DNA of 64,000 bases from Rheinheimera texasensis DSM 17496 (GTDB lineage Bacteria; Pseudomonadota; Gammaproteobacteria; Enterobacterales; Alteromonadaceae). The notes under the pieces are model-generated. The model saw only the letters and a program-made list of their open reading frames with translations, was not told the DNA's origin and made no database searches. Location: the NCBI RefSeq assembly GCF_000711985.1, contig NZ_JONU01000007.1, forward strand, positions 620,001-684,000, written 5' to 3'. Position numbers and translations under genes: made by a program. Positions 18,221 through 28,073 of the stretch are shown here, one piece after another; position 1 is the stretch's first letter; each line of letters starts with the position of its first letter.

Positions 18221-19305
18221 GCCTGAAGCAGCTGACAATTGTTGGGCCGCTGCCGCCACCTGCCGGCGGTATGGCCAATCAAACTGCCAAGCTGGCTGAA
18301 CTGCTGCGCGGTGAAGGCCTACAGGTTAACGTGATCCAGACCAACCCGCCTTACCAGCCGGCCTGGGTGGGTAAATTGCCGGTGCTGCGCGCCGGTGTAC
18401 GGTTATGGCAGTTCTTTCGCACACTGCAACGTGAGTTAACCCCACAGGTGCAGCTGATCCATTTGATGGCGAACTCCGGCTGGTCCTGGCATCTGTTTGC
18501 GGCTCCGGTGATCTGGGTGGCGCGACGCAAAAATATTCCGGTGGTGCTGAACTACCGGGGTGGTTATGCCGAAGCGTTTTTTGCAAAGTCCTGGTCTCGG
18601 GTCGAAGCATCCCTGCGCCACTGTGCGGTAATTTTGGTGCCCTCGACCTTTTTGCAGCAGGTGTTTGCCCGCTATGGCAAAGACAGCGTCATCGTGCAAA
18701 ACGTGCTGGATACTGAGCTGTTTGTGCCCGTAGCTACGACCGGCCGCGACACTGACGGTCCCCATGTTGTCGTCACGCGCAATCTGGAAGCCATTTATGA
18801 TGTCGCCAGCTGTATCCGCGCTTTTGCCGTCATTCAGCAGCAGTTTCCGGCTGCGCGGCTTAGCGTCGCAGGCACAGGCCCTGAGCTTGCTGCGCTGCAG
18901 CAGCTAGTCAGCGAATTACAGCTGAAAAACATAAACTTTGTTGGTCGTTTAACACCGCAGCAGGTTGCGGCACTCTATCAAGATGCCGATTTAATGTTAA
19001 ACGGCAGTCTGGTCGACAATACGCCCAATTCTTTAATCGAAGCCATGGCCAGTGGTGTTCCGGTGGTGTCAACTGACAGCGGCGGCATTCCTCAGCTGGT
19101 CACACACCAGAAAGATGCTTTGCTTGTTCCGGCCGGCCAGCCTGCTCAGCTCGCCAGCGCGGCATTAGCGGTGTTGCAGGATGCTGCGCTTAGGCAAAGT
19201 TTAATTGAAGCCGGTCTTGCCAACGCAGCCCGTTTCAGTTGGCATAAGGTCTGGGAATTGTTACAACAACAATATTCGCAAGTTTTGGCTCGGAGCACAC
19301 ACTGA
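18217..19305 (+). CDS. Glycosyltransferase family 4 protein
   Basis: A 362-residue GT-B enzyme. The N-terminal Gly/Pro loop VGPLPPPAGGMANQTAKL and C-terminal NGSLVDNTPNSLIEAMASG (GT4 E-x7-E region) are clear. It overlaps the previous stop (ATGA) and the next start (TGATG), so it is translated within the core operon. Donor and acceptor sugars cannot be told from sequence. Confidence 0.9.
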   Translation: MSLKQLTIVGPLPPPAGGMANQTAKLAELLRGEGLQVNVIQTNPPYQPAWVGKLPVLRAGVRLWQFFRTLQRELTPQVQLIHLMANSGWSWHLFAAPVIWVARRKNIPVVLNYRGGYAEAFFAKSWSRVEASLRHCAVILVPSTFLQQVFARYGKDSVIVQNVLDTELFVPVATTGRDTDGPHVVVTRNLEAIYDVASCIRAFAVIQQQFPAARLSVAGTGPELAALQQLVSELQLKNINFVGRLTPQQVAALYQDADLMLNGSLVDNTPNSLIEAMASGVPVVSTDSGGIPQLVTHQKDALLVPAGQPAQLASAALAVLQDAALRQSLIEAGLANAARFSWHKVWELLQQQYSQVLARSTH

Positions 19306-20660
19306 TGGCGAGTTCCTGGTACACCTGGCTGGTCAGCCGCTGCTTGTTTCCGCTGCATGAGCGGCTGAAAAAACATGACACTGTGGCCATTTTCCGCCAG
19401 CTTGAACAAAGTCAGTGGCAAAACCCACAGCAGATTGAAGCCGCACAGCAACAGCGTTTGCAGGCTTTTTTCCGCCGCATCAGCGCAGAAGTGCCCTACT
19501 ACCGTGATTTATTAACACGCCTTGGGCTGAAAGCTTCGGACATTCAAAGCCGTGCAGATTTGGTCAAGTTGCCGTTTTTAGACAAAGCGACTATCCGCGC
19601 CCACAGCGAAAGCCTGAAAAATCCGAAGGCAACTTTAGTGCGACCTTTTACCACCGGCGGCTCCAGCGGCACACCGCTGACGTTTTTGCTTGGCAACGAG
19701 CGCATCAGCCACGATGTGGCCGAAAAATGGCGTGCTACCCGCTGGTGGGGTGTCGATATCGGCGACAAAGAAATCGTCGCCTGGGGCTCACCGATTGAGC
19801 TGAATAAACAAGACAAAGTAAAAATCTGGCGCGACAAACTGTTCCGCTCGCATTTAATCCCAGCTTTTGACTTAACCGAAGCGAAAATTCTAGGGTTTAT
19901 TGACCAAATCCGTGCCATTCAGCCGGCCATGTTATTTGGTTATCCGTCGGTATTTCACCTGATTGCCAAAACGGCGCAGCAGCATCACATCGACCTGACC
20001 GGTCTTGGTATTAAAGTAGTGTTTGTCACTTCAGAGCGCTTATACCCCTATCAGCGTGAACTGATAGAACAAGTGTTCCGCGCACCAGTGGCCAATGGTT
20101 ATGGCGGCCGCGATGCCGGCTTTATCGCCCATCAGTGTCCGGCCGGCAGTATGCACCTGAGCGCCGAAGATATTATTGTCGAAATCATAGACCGCGATGG
20201 TAACCCGCTGCCACCAGGGCAAAGCGGTGAAATTGTTGTAACGCACCTCGCGACTTCCGATTTTCCATTTGTGCGCTACCGCACCGGCGATATCGCTGCG
20301 CTGTCAGACAAAGTCTGCAGCTGTGGCCGGGGCCTGCCGGTGCTGGAAAATATCGAAGGCCGCAGCACCGATTTTGTCGTGGCCAGCAACGGCACTATGA
20401 TGCATGGCCTGGCGCTGATTTATGTTATCCGCGAGCTGCATGGCATCAGCAACTTTAAGATTGTGCAGGAAAGTCTGACTCATACCCGGGTACAACTGGT
20501 GCTGGAAAACGGCGACGCGCCGGCGCTGGCTGATAAAGTCCGCCTCGGTTTAACTGCGCGTTTAGGTACCGATGTTGAGATTGAAATTGAATGGGTCGAC
20601 CAGATAGCCGCCGAGGCTTCAGGTAAATACCGCTATGTGATCAGTAAGGTAACTGCTTAA
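19305..20660 (+). CDS. Phenylacetate-CoA ligase / CapK-like adenylate-forming protein
   Basis: A 451-residue member of the PaaK/CapK branch of adenylate-forming enzymes. It shows the Ser/Gly-rich AMP loop TTGGSSGTPLTF (about 117-128), a Tyr-Gly-x-Arg-Asp region (NGYGGRDAGF), FVRYRTGDIAAL and a Cys-x-Cys-Gly-Arg-Gly zinc-like site. In capsule loci such proteins are thought to activate an acid for attachment to the sugar chain. The substrate is unknown. It overlaps its neighbours by 1 bp at both ends. Confidence 0.88.
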   Translation: MASSWYTWLVSRCLFPLHERLKKHDTVAIFRQLEQSQWQNPQQIEAAQQQRLQAFFRRISAEVPYYRDLLTRLGLKASDIQSRADLVKLPFLDKATIRAHSESLKNPKATLVRPFTTGGSSGTPLTFLLGNERISHDVAEKWRATRWWGVDIGDKEIVAWGSPIELNKQDKVKIWRDKLFRSHLIPAFDLTEAKILGFIDQIRAIQPAMLFGYPSVFHLIAKTAQQHHIDLTGLGIKVVFVTSERLYPYQRELIEQVFRAPVANGYGGRDAGFIAHQCPAGSMHLSAEDIIVEIIDRDGNPLPPGQSGEIVVTHLATSDFPFVRYRTGDIAALSDKVCSCGRGLPVLENIEGRSTDFVVASNGTMMHGLALIYVIRELHGISNFKIVQESLTHTRVQLVLENGDAPALADKVRLGLTARLGTDVEIEIEWVDQIAAEASGKYRYVISKVTA

Positions 20661-20776
20661 TGGAAAGCGCATTATTTGCCCTGGATCTGATTGCTGTCGT
20701 CGCTATGTGTTACTTCGCGATGAAGCAGGACGACAAAGAACAGGCAACGACTCAGGAGTCAAAAGACGATGCGTGA
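20660..20776 (+). CDS. Small single-pass membrane protein, 38 aa, unknown function
   Basis: An ATG overlaps the stop of the CapK-like gene by 1 nt (TAATG) and the reading frame runs 38 codons to a TGA lying inside the polymerase start (8-bp overlap). The product begins MESALFALDLIAVVAMCYFA (hydrophobic residues 4-20), followed by a highly charged tail rich in Asp, Glu, Lys and Gln. An N-out single TM helix with a cytoplasmic charged tail is likely. Tight coupling on both sides argues it is translated, perhaps as a small partner of the polymerase. I recognise no family. Confidence 0.55.
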   Translation: MESALFALDLIAVVAMCYFAMKQDDKEQATTQESKDDA

Positions 20777-22112
20777 CGCGTTTTTTCTGCTGATTTTTCC
20801 GGCGCTGCTGTATTTTTGCTTTAAAAAACCCTTTATAGGGGTGAGTTTGTGGTTATGGGTTGCCTTGTTTTATCCCAAAGGCTGGGTCTACGGTTTTGCC
20901 AGCGGCATCCGCTATAACCTGCTCATCGTCGCGGCGACAATTCTGTCGTACTTTTTGATGAAAAACAAACCACAAACCAAATGGGACGGCCTGAGCTGGC
21001 TCATCATGCTGTTCCTGTTCTGGACCTTTATTACCAGCGTGTTCACCATTTCTATTCCAGATATCGTCTGGACCGAGTGGGTTGAATTCCTGAAGATTTG
21101 TTTATTGTATTTCTTTGCCATCGCCATTATCCGCACAGAAACCCATATTAATGTGTTGTTGTGGGGCGTAGTGTTTTCACTTGGGTTCTACAGCGTGGTC
21201 GAAGGTCTGAAATATATCAGCTCAGGCGGTGGTCACATACTTAATGGCATGGGCGGTCATGTGCTTGGCGATCGCAATGATTTGGCTGTAGCCATTATCA
21301 TGATGATCCCACTGGTGGCCTACCTGAGTAGTATCACTGAGCAAAAATACTTAAAACTCGGGCTTGGTGTCGTGATTCTGATGGCCGTGGTCTGTGTGCT
21401 TGGCTCCAATTCCCGCGGTGGATTTGTCGGTATCACGGTGCTTGGTGCCTATTTCTGGTTCCACTCCCGGCATAAATTTATCTATCTGCTGGTAGTGCCC
21501 GTCATTGTTTATTTTGGTTTGGAGTTCATGCCACAAAGCTGGCACGACCGGATGGCGACGCTTGAAAACGCCGAAGAAGACTTATCTTTCCTTGGCCGGA
21601 TCATGGCCTGGAAGCAGGCGATTTTAATGGCGATGGATAATATTACCGGTGGCGGTTTTAAAGCAGGTCAAAGCAACGCTATTTGGTTCTACTATGACCC
21701 TCAGCATAATCTGAACTGGCTGTTTGACACTTCAACTGTGTATTTTGACGGTGCAAAAGCAGCACATAGTATCTATTTTCAGGTACTGGGCGATCATGGT
21801 TTCATTGGTCTGCTGCTGTTTTTATTGATTTTATTTGTCGCTTTTTCTCAGGCGAGACTGGTCGCCAAACGTCTGAAGAAACAACAAGGCATGGAAAATC
21901 TCTACAAGCTCAGTTCTATGTTGCGAGTGTCGTTATTTGCTTATGCCATTGCCGGCGCTGCGGTGAGTCTGGCCTATTTTGATTTGTTATTTGCCATTTT
22001 TGCCATTACTCATGTGATGAACCGGATCAGTCTGGAACACCGTGCTAAACATTCTCTTCACGTTCAACCGGTTGCAAGGAAAGCTGTCCATGATCACCGC
22101 CACCATGCTTGA
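20769..22112 (+). CDS. O-antigen ligase/polymerase-like protein of the XrtA system (Wzy/WaaL type)
   Basis: A 447-residue polytopic protein with about ten TM helices and a large periplasmic loop between the late helices (about 265-345) holding the Wzy_C region (GRIMAWKQAILMAMDN, later AAHSIYFQVLGDHGF with the conserved His). It matches the exosortase A O-antigen-ligase-like family (TIGR03097), which polymerises or ligates the lipid-linked repeat in the periplasm. The start lies 8 bp inside the preceding 38-residue ORF. Confidence 0.92.
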   Translation: MRDAFFLLIFPALLYFCFKKPFIGVSLWLWVALFYPKGWVYGFASGIRYNLLIVAATILSYFLMKNKPQTKWDGLSWLIMLFLFWTFITSVFTISIPDIVWTEWVEFLKICLLYFFAIAIIRTETHINVLLWGVVFSLGFYSVVEGLKYISSGGGHILNGMGGHVLGDRNDLAVAIIMMIPLVAYLSSITEQKYLKLGLGVVILMAVVCVLGSNSRGGFVGITVLGAYFWFHSRHKFIYLLVVPVIVYFGLEFMPQSWHDRMATLENAEEDLSFLGRIMAWKQAILMAMDNITGGGFKAGQSNAIWFYYDPQHNLNWLFDTSTVYFDGAKAAHSIYFQVLGDHGFIGLLLFLLILFVAFSQARLVAKRLKKQQGMENLYKLSSMLRVSLFAYAIAGAAVSLAYFDLLFAIFAITHVMNRISLEHRAKHSLHVQPVARKAVHDHRHHA

Positions 22113-23100
22113 ACTGTCGGTTCGCTGTCTCAACCTGTTCGGTTCGCGCCAGAGTTTTTCGGTGTTGAATTACCACAGGGTCATGCCAAATACCGATCTC
22201 TGTTCCGAGTTGGCATTACCGCCACAGTTGTTTGCTGAGCAGTTACGTCATTTAAAGCAACATTTTCAGGTGTTGTCGCTGCCGGACGCATTTGCTTTAT
22301 CACAACGCCAGCAGTTGCCAAAAAATTCGGTGGTGATCACCATCGATGACGGCTTTGCCGATTGTTTTGATTATGTGTTTCCGCTGCTGCAACAACATGG
22401 CCTGACCGCAACCTTTTTTATCAGCACAGCCGGTCTCAACGAAGGGTATTTGTGGGAAAACCAGATCTCTCAGGCCATTCAACAAGCACCGGCCCAGACC
22501 CGACGTATCGAGATCCAGGGTCAGCTATACCCAATTGACACAGCAGATGCCCGTCGTTCTGCCATAGCTGCACTGACCGAACAGATAAAATACCAGCCGG
22601 TTGCAATCCGTCGCGCCAGCATTGAAAAGTTATTGGAGCAAACCGGTCAGCCAACCATGGTTCATCAGTTTGTCAATCATGACCAACTAAGACAGATGCA
22701 TCAGGCCGGCATGACCATTGGAGCACACACAGTGAATCACCCTATTCTGGCGCTGGAAAAACCAGAGCTGGCATGGCAGGAAATAGCCCAGAGCAAAACC
22801 GAACTGGAACAGATCATCGGCGCTCCAATCGAGTTTTTTGCCTACCCTAACGGCAAGTATCAAACCGATTTTACCGATTCCCATATCGAAATGGTGCGGG
22901 AGCTTGGCTTCACCGCTGCTTTCAGTACCGACTGGGGCGTTGCGGAATCCCGTGCCGACCAGCTGTTTCGCTTAAAGCGCTTCACGCCCTGGGACAGAGA
23001 CCCGGCGCGTTTTTGCCTGCGACTGGCGCTGAATAATCTGGCGGACCGCTCTCATTTTAAAATTTTTCAAAGTCGGGTAAGACAACATGTCAGCTCTTAA
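22090..23100 (+). CDS. Polysaccharide deacetylase family protein (NodB fold)
   Basis: A 336-residue NodB-domain protein. NYHRVMP opens the domain, VVITIDDGFADCFD gives the catalytic Asp pair, GAHTVNHPIL the metal His residues, and FFAYPNGKY a late motif. I chose ATG 22090 (AAGGAAAG upstream) instead of the in-frame upstream TTG at 22042 that would lengthen the overlap with the polymerase to 71 bp. It is the second of three deacetylases in this operon. The family member found in XrtA loci often flanks ATP-grasp genes as here. Confidence 0.9.
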   Translation: MITATMLELSVRCLNLFGSRQSFSVLNYHRVMPNTDLCSELALPPQLFAEQLRHLKQHFQVLSLPDAFALSQRQQLPKNSVVITIDDGFADCFDYVFPLLQQHGLTATFFISTAGLNEGYLWENQISQAIQQAPAQTRRIEIQGQLYPIDTADARRSAIAALTEQIKYQPVAIRRASIEKLLEQTGQPTMVHQFVNHDQLRQMHQAGMTIGAHTVNHPILALEKPELAWQEIAQSKTELEQIIGAPIEFFAYPNGKYQTDFTDSHIEMVRELGFTAAFSTDWGVAESRADQLFRLKRFTPWDRDPARFCLRLALNNLADRSHFKIFQSRVRQHVSS

Positions 23101-24340
23101 TTCATCCCCGGTATACGCGGGTGCAGCACTGGTTAAAGGCAAAGCCGCAGTTTTAGTGCCGCAGGCTGATTCAATGGGCGCCATCGGCGTGATCCGGTCC
23201 TTAGGCCAACATGGTTATGCCGTGCATGCAGCCTCAAACAAACCCGGTGCGCTTGGCTGTCAGTCGGCCTTTGCCACAGCCAGTTATCAGTGCCCGTCTT
23301 ATGACGACAGCGATTATTTGCCGTGGCTGCGCGATATTATTCGCACACAGCAGATAGCTGCGATTGTTCCGAGTGAAGGCTTTTTACTGGCGATACGTCA
23401 TTGTTTTGCCGAGTTCAGCCCGCTAATGGCTATTCCGGCCGATGCGGAACTGGTCTACGGCTGTTTGTCTAAAGTTTGGGTATTTGACAAATTTCTGCAA
23501 AGTGACGACGCCAGACTACGCCGGCACATCTCACGCACTGCCGTGCTGAATCAACCGGCTGAACTCGATGCAGTGGATTTCAGTCAGTGGCGTTTACCGT
23601 TTTTTGTCAAAGGCGATGGTTTTTACGCCAAACAAGGCGATCAGGCGCTGGTTCGTAAAGTTCGTTCTGTGGAAGAAGCACGCCAGGCTGTGCTGGAGGC
23701 TTTTGCCGATTTCGACAAAGTTCTGCTGCAGGATTGCAGCAGCGGCGTCAAAGCGACCGTCAACCTGTTGATGCAGGATGGCAAAATCCTGGCCGAATCG
23801 ATGGCGGTGGCCAGCCATGAAAACCCACATAGCGGCGGATTAACTTCACTACGCAGCAGCTGGTGGTATCAGCCGATGTATGAAGACGCGGTACTGCGGA
23901 TGCGTGCGCTGAACTGGAATGGCCCGGCGATGGTTGAGTATAAATGGGATGCAGCCAGTCAAACTTTTGATTTTATTGAGCTGAATTCGCGTTACTGGGC
24001 TGCGCTGAATCTGGATATCCACGCCGGGCTGCATTTTCCGGTGATCCAGCTGCAGTCGTTTTTACAGGGGCAAACTCCGGACACCGCGCAAAGGCTGACA
24101 AAAATCATCACGGTACGCCATGCCTTCCCGGCCGACTTTGGTTATTTGTTATCCAAGCTGAAAGATCCGCAGGTTACAGCAATGGCTAAGCTGAAAAGTT
24201 TACTCGGGTTTTTCCTGTACTTTATCCATCCGGGGGTTCGTTCAGATTTGAATTATCCGGGTGACAGGCGGCTGGCCTGGCTCAATACCAAGGCATTTTT
24301 GACAGAATTGGGACAAGCATGTCTAAAAAAATTAAGTTAA
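23087..24340 (+). CDS. ATP-grasp domain protein (carboxylate-amine ligase-like)
   Basis: A 417-residue protein with a PylC/CarB-like layout. A Rossmann pre-ATP-grasp domain starts VLVPQADSMGAIGVIRSLGQ, followed by an ATP-grasp core with LPFFVKGDGFYAKQGDQA (lysine contacting ATP) and FDFIELNSRYWAALNLD (metal-binding Glu/Asn). It likely forms an amide between a carboxylate and an amine, for instance on the polymer. It overlaps the deacetylases on either side (14 and 22 bp). Substrate is unknown. Confidence 0.85.
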   Translation: MSALNSSPVYAGAALVKGKAAVLVPQADSMGAIGVIRSLGQHGYAVHAASNKPGALGCQSAFATASYQCPSYDDSDYLPWLRDIIRTQQIAAIVPSEGFLLAIRHCFAEFSPLMAIPADAELVYGCLSKVWVFDKFLQSDDARLRRHISRTAVLNQPAELDAVDFSQWRLPFFVKGDGFYAKQGDQALVRKVRSVEEARQAVLEAFADFDKVLLQDCSSGVKATVNLLMQDGKILAESMAVASHENPHSGGLTSLRSSWWYQPMYEDAVLRMRALNWNGPAMVEYKWDAASQTFDFIELNSRYWAALNLDIHAGLHFPVIQLQSFLQGQTPDTAQRLTKIITVRHAFPADFGYLLSKLKDPQVTAMAKLKSLLGFFLYFIHPGVRSDLNYPGDRRLAWLNTKAFLTELGQACLKKLS

Positions 24341-25335
24341 CTCTGCTGAAACTGGCTGAACTTTGCGGCATTTTTGCCCTGTGTCGCTATTGGTACCGCC
24401 ATCACCTGCGGGTGCTGTGTTATCACGGCTTTGCCTATGCCGATGAGCATCAGTTCAGGCCCAAACTCTTTATGACGCCGCAGACCTTTGCGGCGCGGCT
24501 ACAATATCTGGCAAACAGTCCCTATCAGATTGTGTCATTAAGCGAAGGCCTGGCTCATCCAGACCGGCCGCTACAACTTGCGCTGACGATGGACGACGGT
24601 TGGTCCGGTACATCAGAGTTAGTTGGTGATGCGCTGGCAAAACATAAATTTCCGCTGATGTTGTATGTCACCAGTTATTATGCCGACAAACAAATTCCGG
24701 TGCTCAATGTCGCTGTGTCTTATCTTTTGTGGAAAACCAGTGCCAGCGCCTTACATCTGCAGGTGCCGGGAGTTGCAGACTCCATTGACGTCAGCCTACC
24801 CTCACCAAACACTGCGGTATTGGTTAAACAGATTTGTCAGTTGATTGACCAGTTGCCGGAGGCTGCAGCTCGCGCCGAGGTACTTTATCAGCTGGCGGAT
24901 CAGTTGCAGGTGTCCTTACATCAGCAAGGTCGCCCGCTGTTCCGCCTGCTCGATGCTGACGAGCTGCGTGGCTTGCAGCAGGCCAATGTTGAACTGCAGC
25001 TGCATACCCATCGCCATTGCAGTCCGCTCGATGCTGAGGCTTTAGCGACAGAAATTAGTCAGAACCGCCAGTGGCTGGCTCAATTTATACCAAAAGAACA
25101 ACTGGTGCATTTCTGTTACCCCAGTGGCGAATATCAGCAGGCGCATCTGCCTTTGTTACAACAGAATGGCGTATTGACCGCTACGACTACTCATATTGGC
25201 CTACACAAGCAAGGTTCTGATGTGCTGCAAATTCGCCGTATTCTCGATGGTGAAGACGTGCACTGGCTGGAGTTGGAAGCTGAATTATCCGGTTTCAGTA
25301 ACCTGGTGCGGCAGGTGCTTGGGGTCGCGAACTGA
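24319..25335 (+). CDS. Polysaccharide deacetylase family protein (third copy)
   Basis: A 338-residue NodB-fold protein divergent from the deacetylase at 22090. CYHGFAY opens the domain, LTMDDGWSGT holds the Asp pair, LQLHTHRHCSPLD the metal His pair, and FCYPSGEY a late motif. A short N-terminal hydrophobic segment (about 8-22) could be a membrane anchor or simply part of the fold. It overlaps the ATP-grasp gene by 22 bp and the following glycosyltransferase by 1 bp. Confidence 0.88.
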   Translation: MSKKIKLTLLKLAELCGIFALCRYWYRHHLRVLCYHGFAYADEHQFRPKLFMTPQTFAARLQYLANSPYQIVSLSEGLAHPDRPLQLALTMDDGWSGTSELVGDALAKHKFPLMLYVTSYYADKQIPVLNVAVSYLLWKTSASALHLQVPGVADSIDVSLPSPNTAVLVKQICQLIDQLPEAAARAEVLYQLADQLQVSLHQQGRPLFRLLDADELRGLQQANVELQLHTHRHCSPLDAEALATEISQNRQWLAQFIPKEQLVHFCYPSGEYQQAHLPLLQQNGVLTATTTHIGLHKQGSDVLQIRRILDGEDVHWLELEAELSGFSNLVRQVLGVAN

Positions 25336-26552
25336 TGGGCAAACCGCTGAAAATTTTATTGATAGCTTTTGAGATGCCACCTGCACGCAGTGCGGGCGTG
25401 CAGCGGCCTTACCGCTTCGCCGAGTATCTGGCAGAAATGGGCGCGGAGCCTTATGTGTTGACGGCGAGCGCAGATATTTATCAGCGCTTTGACCACGAAC
25501 TGCAGATTTCGCCGTTACTGCAAGACCGGATCTTTCGCAGTAAAGCCACAGACGCCAGTAAGCTCTTTTCGCTGTTTGGCCGCTCACCGGCCTTTGCCGC
25601 CGTACCAGACCGCTACTGGCCCTGGTATTTCAGCGCCGTCGCACTTGGACAGCAGCTGATACGTGAACATGATATCGATCTAATCTGGTCCACCTACCCG
25701 GTGCTGACCAGCCATTTAATTGGCCGCAGCCTCAGTAAAAAAACCGGTAAACCGTGGGTAGCCGATTTCCGTGACCCGCTGCAATGCCATTACAATCCGG
25801 CCTATCAGCACTTTAATGGACTGATGCGTTATCTCGAACGCAAGGTCGTGGCGCAGGCGAGCGCCGTGGTCACTACCAGTCAGGCTGCAGCTGATTTATA
25901 CCGCAACCTCTATCCGGCCAAACCGCCAGCTAAGTTTCAGGTAATTGAAAATGGCTTTGTGCCGCTGGATTTACCGCCAGCGACGACGCCGGACAAATTC
26001 ACCCTGCTGTACAGCGGCGCTTTGTATGGCAATGGCCGTGATATCAGCGGCATCTTCCGCGCTATCGCCGAGCTACAGCAACAAGGACTAATTAGTGCAG
26101 ACAATTTTGTACTGAAATTTCGCGGCAGTGGTAAGCCAGAGCAATTTGCCGCCACGCTGACGCAGTTTGGCATCAGCGCTTTAGTCGAGTTTCTGCCGGC
26201 AGTGCCTTTTATGCAGGCGCAAGCCGAGATGATGCAATGCTCGGCCAATTTATTAATTCAGGATCAGATTTTTCAATATCAGATCCCGGGAAAACTGTAC
26301 GACTACATTCAAAGTGGCAAACCGCTGCTGGCGATATGTCCGCCTGGCAGCGCCACAGCAGAGGCCAGCCGGGTCATGCCGAATGCGGTGCAAGCATGGC
26401 AGCAGGCTGAATTGACCACGGCGCTGCAGCGACTTATCACTGCGCCGCCACAACCTGGCTTAAGCCCGGCGCAAGCCCAGCCGTTCAGTCGACGCCAGCG
26501 CACAGTGGAACTTATGGCGCTTTGCCAACAACTGCTGACCCAACAACTTTAA
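25335..26552 (+). CDS. Glycosyltransferase, GT-B fold (GT4-like)
   Basis: A 405-residue protein with the opening ILLIAFEMPPARSAGVQRPY, typical of GT-B enzymes that recognise lipid-linked acceptors. A nucleotide-sugar half carries TLLYSGALYGNGRDISG and the late block YQIPGKLYDYIQSGKPLLAI, where a Pro-Gly-Lys-Leu-Tyr-Asp-Tyr motif replaces the usual GT4 E-x7-E. It is coupled to the deacetylase before it by TGATG. Sugar specificity cannot be read. Confidence 0.87.
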   Translation: MGKPLKILLIAFEMPPARSAGVQRPYRFAEYLAEMGAEPYVLTASADIYQRFDHELQISPLLQDRIFRSKATDASKLFSLFGRSPAFAAVPDRYWPWYFSAVALGQQLIREHDIDLIWSTYPVLTSHLIGRSLSKKTGKPWVADFRDPLQCHYNPAYQHFNGLMRYLERKVVAQASAVVTTSQAAADLYRNLYPAKPPAKFQVIENGFVPLDLPPATTPDKFTLLYSGALYGNGRDISGIFRAIAELQQQGLISADNFVLKFRGSGKPEQFAATLTQFGISALVEFLPAVPFMQAQAEMMQCSANLLIQDQIFQYQIPGKLYDYIQSGKPLLAICPPGSATAEASRVMPNAVQAWQQAELTTALQRLITAPPQPGLSPAQAQPFSRRQRTVELMALCQQLLTQQL

Positions 26553-26567
26553 ATTTGCGGAACCACT

Positions 26568-28073
26568 GTGGACCAACTGAAAAATAAAACGCTGCAAGGC
26601 CTGATGTATCTGGGTCTTGGTAAAGGCGCAGCCAAACTGATTTCTTTCGTCAATACGCTGTTGCTGGCGCGGCTGTTAACCCCGGAAGACTACGGCTTGA
26701 TGGCGCTGGTCATGGTTGTGGTCGGTTTTATCGGCTTTTTTAACGAAATTGGCCTTGGCAGTGCGATTAAACACCGGCTGGATATCAGCCAGGCTGAGCT
26801 TAACGGCGCGTTTTCACTGGCGATCCTCATCAGTGCCTCACTCTATGCAGGCCTGTATGGCGCCAGCCCGTTTTTAGCGAGTTATTTTGGTTACCCGATC
26901 CTCAGTGACATGCTGCAGGTGGTGGCACTCAGTTTTATTATCGGCGCTATTGCCACGGTGCCGGATGCGCTGATCGCGCGGGATATGCGCTTTAAATTGT
27001 ATGCCGGCATCGATTTTGCGATGATTTTGCTGCAGTGCGTGGTGACTTTATCGCTGGCTTGGTTTGGTTTTAAAGCCTGGGCGTTGGTGTGGGGCTTTTT
27101 AGCCTCGCAAATTTTTAAAACCTGCAGTATTTTCTGGTTCAGCCAGTGGCGGCCAAGCCGCATCGGCGATTTACGTGCCGCTCGCGCCCTGATGAAATTT
27201 GGCGTCACTGTCACCTATTCCCGCCTGACCTGGTATTTCTACAATAACGCTAAAACTGTGATTATTAGTAAGGTCTTGAGCGCACAGCAAATGGGGATTT
27301 ATTCGATGGCGGCGACGCTGTCGTCACTGCCAACCCAGTACATCACCAGCCTGGTGATCCAAATCGCTGCCCCACTGTTTTCACGCATGCAAACCGACCT
27401 GACCCGTCTTGATAACGCACTGCGCCGGTTGACTTCAGGTATTGCGCTGATGGGCTTTCCGATCATGGCCGGTATGGGCCTTACCGCCGCCGAGCTGGTG
27501 CCGGTGCTACTCGGTGATAACTGGCTGGATGTGGTGTTTATCCTGCAAATTCTCTGTCTGCTTGGGCTGGTGAAGTCAGTCGACCCGTTGATCACTCAGG
27601 CCTTTATTTCAATTGGCAAACCCAATATTACAGCGAAATACACCACATTGTGCGCTGTGACTATTCCACTCAGTGTTTACATCGGCGCAGTATTTGGCGG
27701 CTTGCCTGGCGTGGCGCTGGCGATGGTTATCGCCTACCCGCTATCGTCGATTTATTTGTTTTATCAGGCCCGCCGCGTACTGGATTTCTCATTCCGTCGT
27801 TACCTGCGCGCGCTGCAAACGCCGATTGAAGCCTGTCTGTTTATGGCGGCTGTGGTCTGGCTGACCCAGCTCGGTTGTTATCATTATCTGCCGCAACAGC
27901 TATTGCTGACGCTGATATTAAAAACGGTTGCCGGCATTGCCGCATATGGTTTTTATCTGGTCTATGTGCGCCAGAGCGGGCTGCGGGATTGCTATGAAGT
28001 ACTGACGGAATTAGGTGTGAAACCGGCCAAGCTGCAGCGCTGGCCTTTTACCCGGTTAAAGGAAACTGTGTGA
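26568..28073 (+). CDS. Lipopolysaccharide/repeat-unit flippase (Wzx-like, MOP superfamily)
   Basis: A 501-residue inner-membrane protein with about 12-14 TM helices. The opening GLGKGAAKLISFVNTLLLARLLTPEDYGLM is characteristic of the PST/MOP exporters (two key blocks: LLARLLTPEDYGLM and FNEIGLGSAI). It moves the undecaprenyl-linked repeat unit to the periplasmic face for polymerisation. Start is GTG 26568 with GCGGAA about 7 nt upstream. It ends in TGATG overlap with the next gene. Confidence 0.92.
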   Translation: MDQLKNKTLQGLMYLGLGKGAAKLISFVNTLLLARLLTPEDYGLMALVMVVVGFIGFFNEIGLGSAIKHRLDISQAELNGAFSLAILISASLYAGLYGASPFLASYFGYPILSDMLQVVALSFIIGAIATVPDALIARDMRFKLYAGIDFAMILLQCVVTLSLAWFGFKAWALVWGFLASQIFKTCSIFWFSQWRPSRIGDLRAARALMKFGVTVTYSRLTWYFYNNAKTVIISKVLSAQQMGIYSMAATLSSLPTQYITSLVIQIAAPLFSRMQTDLTRLDNALRRLTSGIALMGFPIMAGMGLTAAELVPVLLGDNWLDVVFILQILCLLGLVKSVDPLITQAFISIGKPNITAKYTTLCAVTIPLSVYIGAVFGGLPGVALAMVIAYPLSSIYLFYQARRVLDFSFRRYLRALQTPIEACLFMAAVVWLTQLGCYHYLPQQLLLTLILKTVAGIAAYGFYLVYVRQSGLRDCYEVLTELGVKPAKLQRWPFTRLKETV

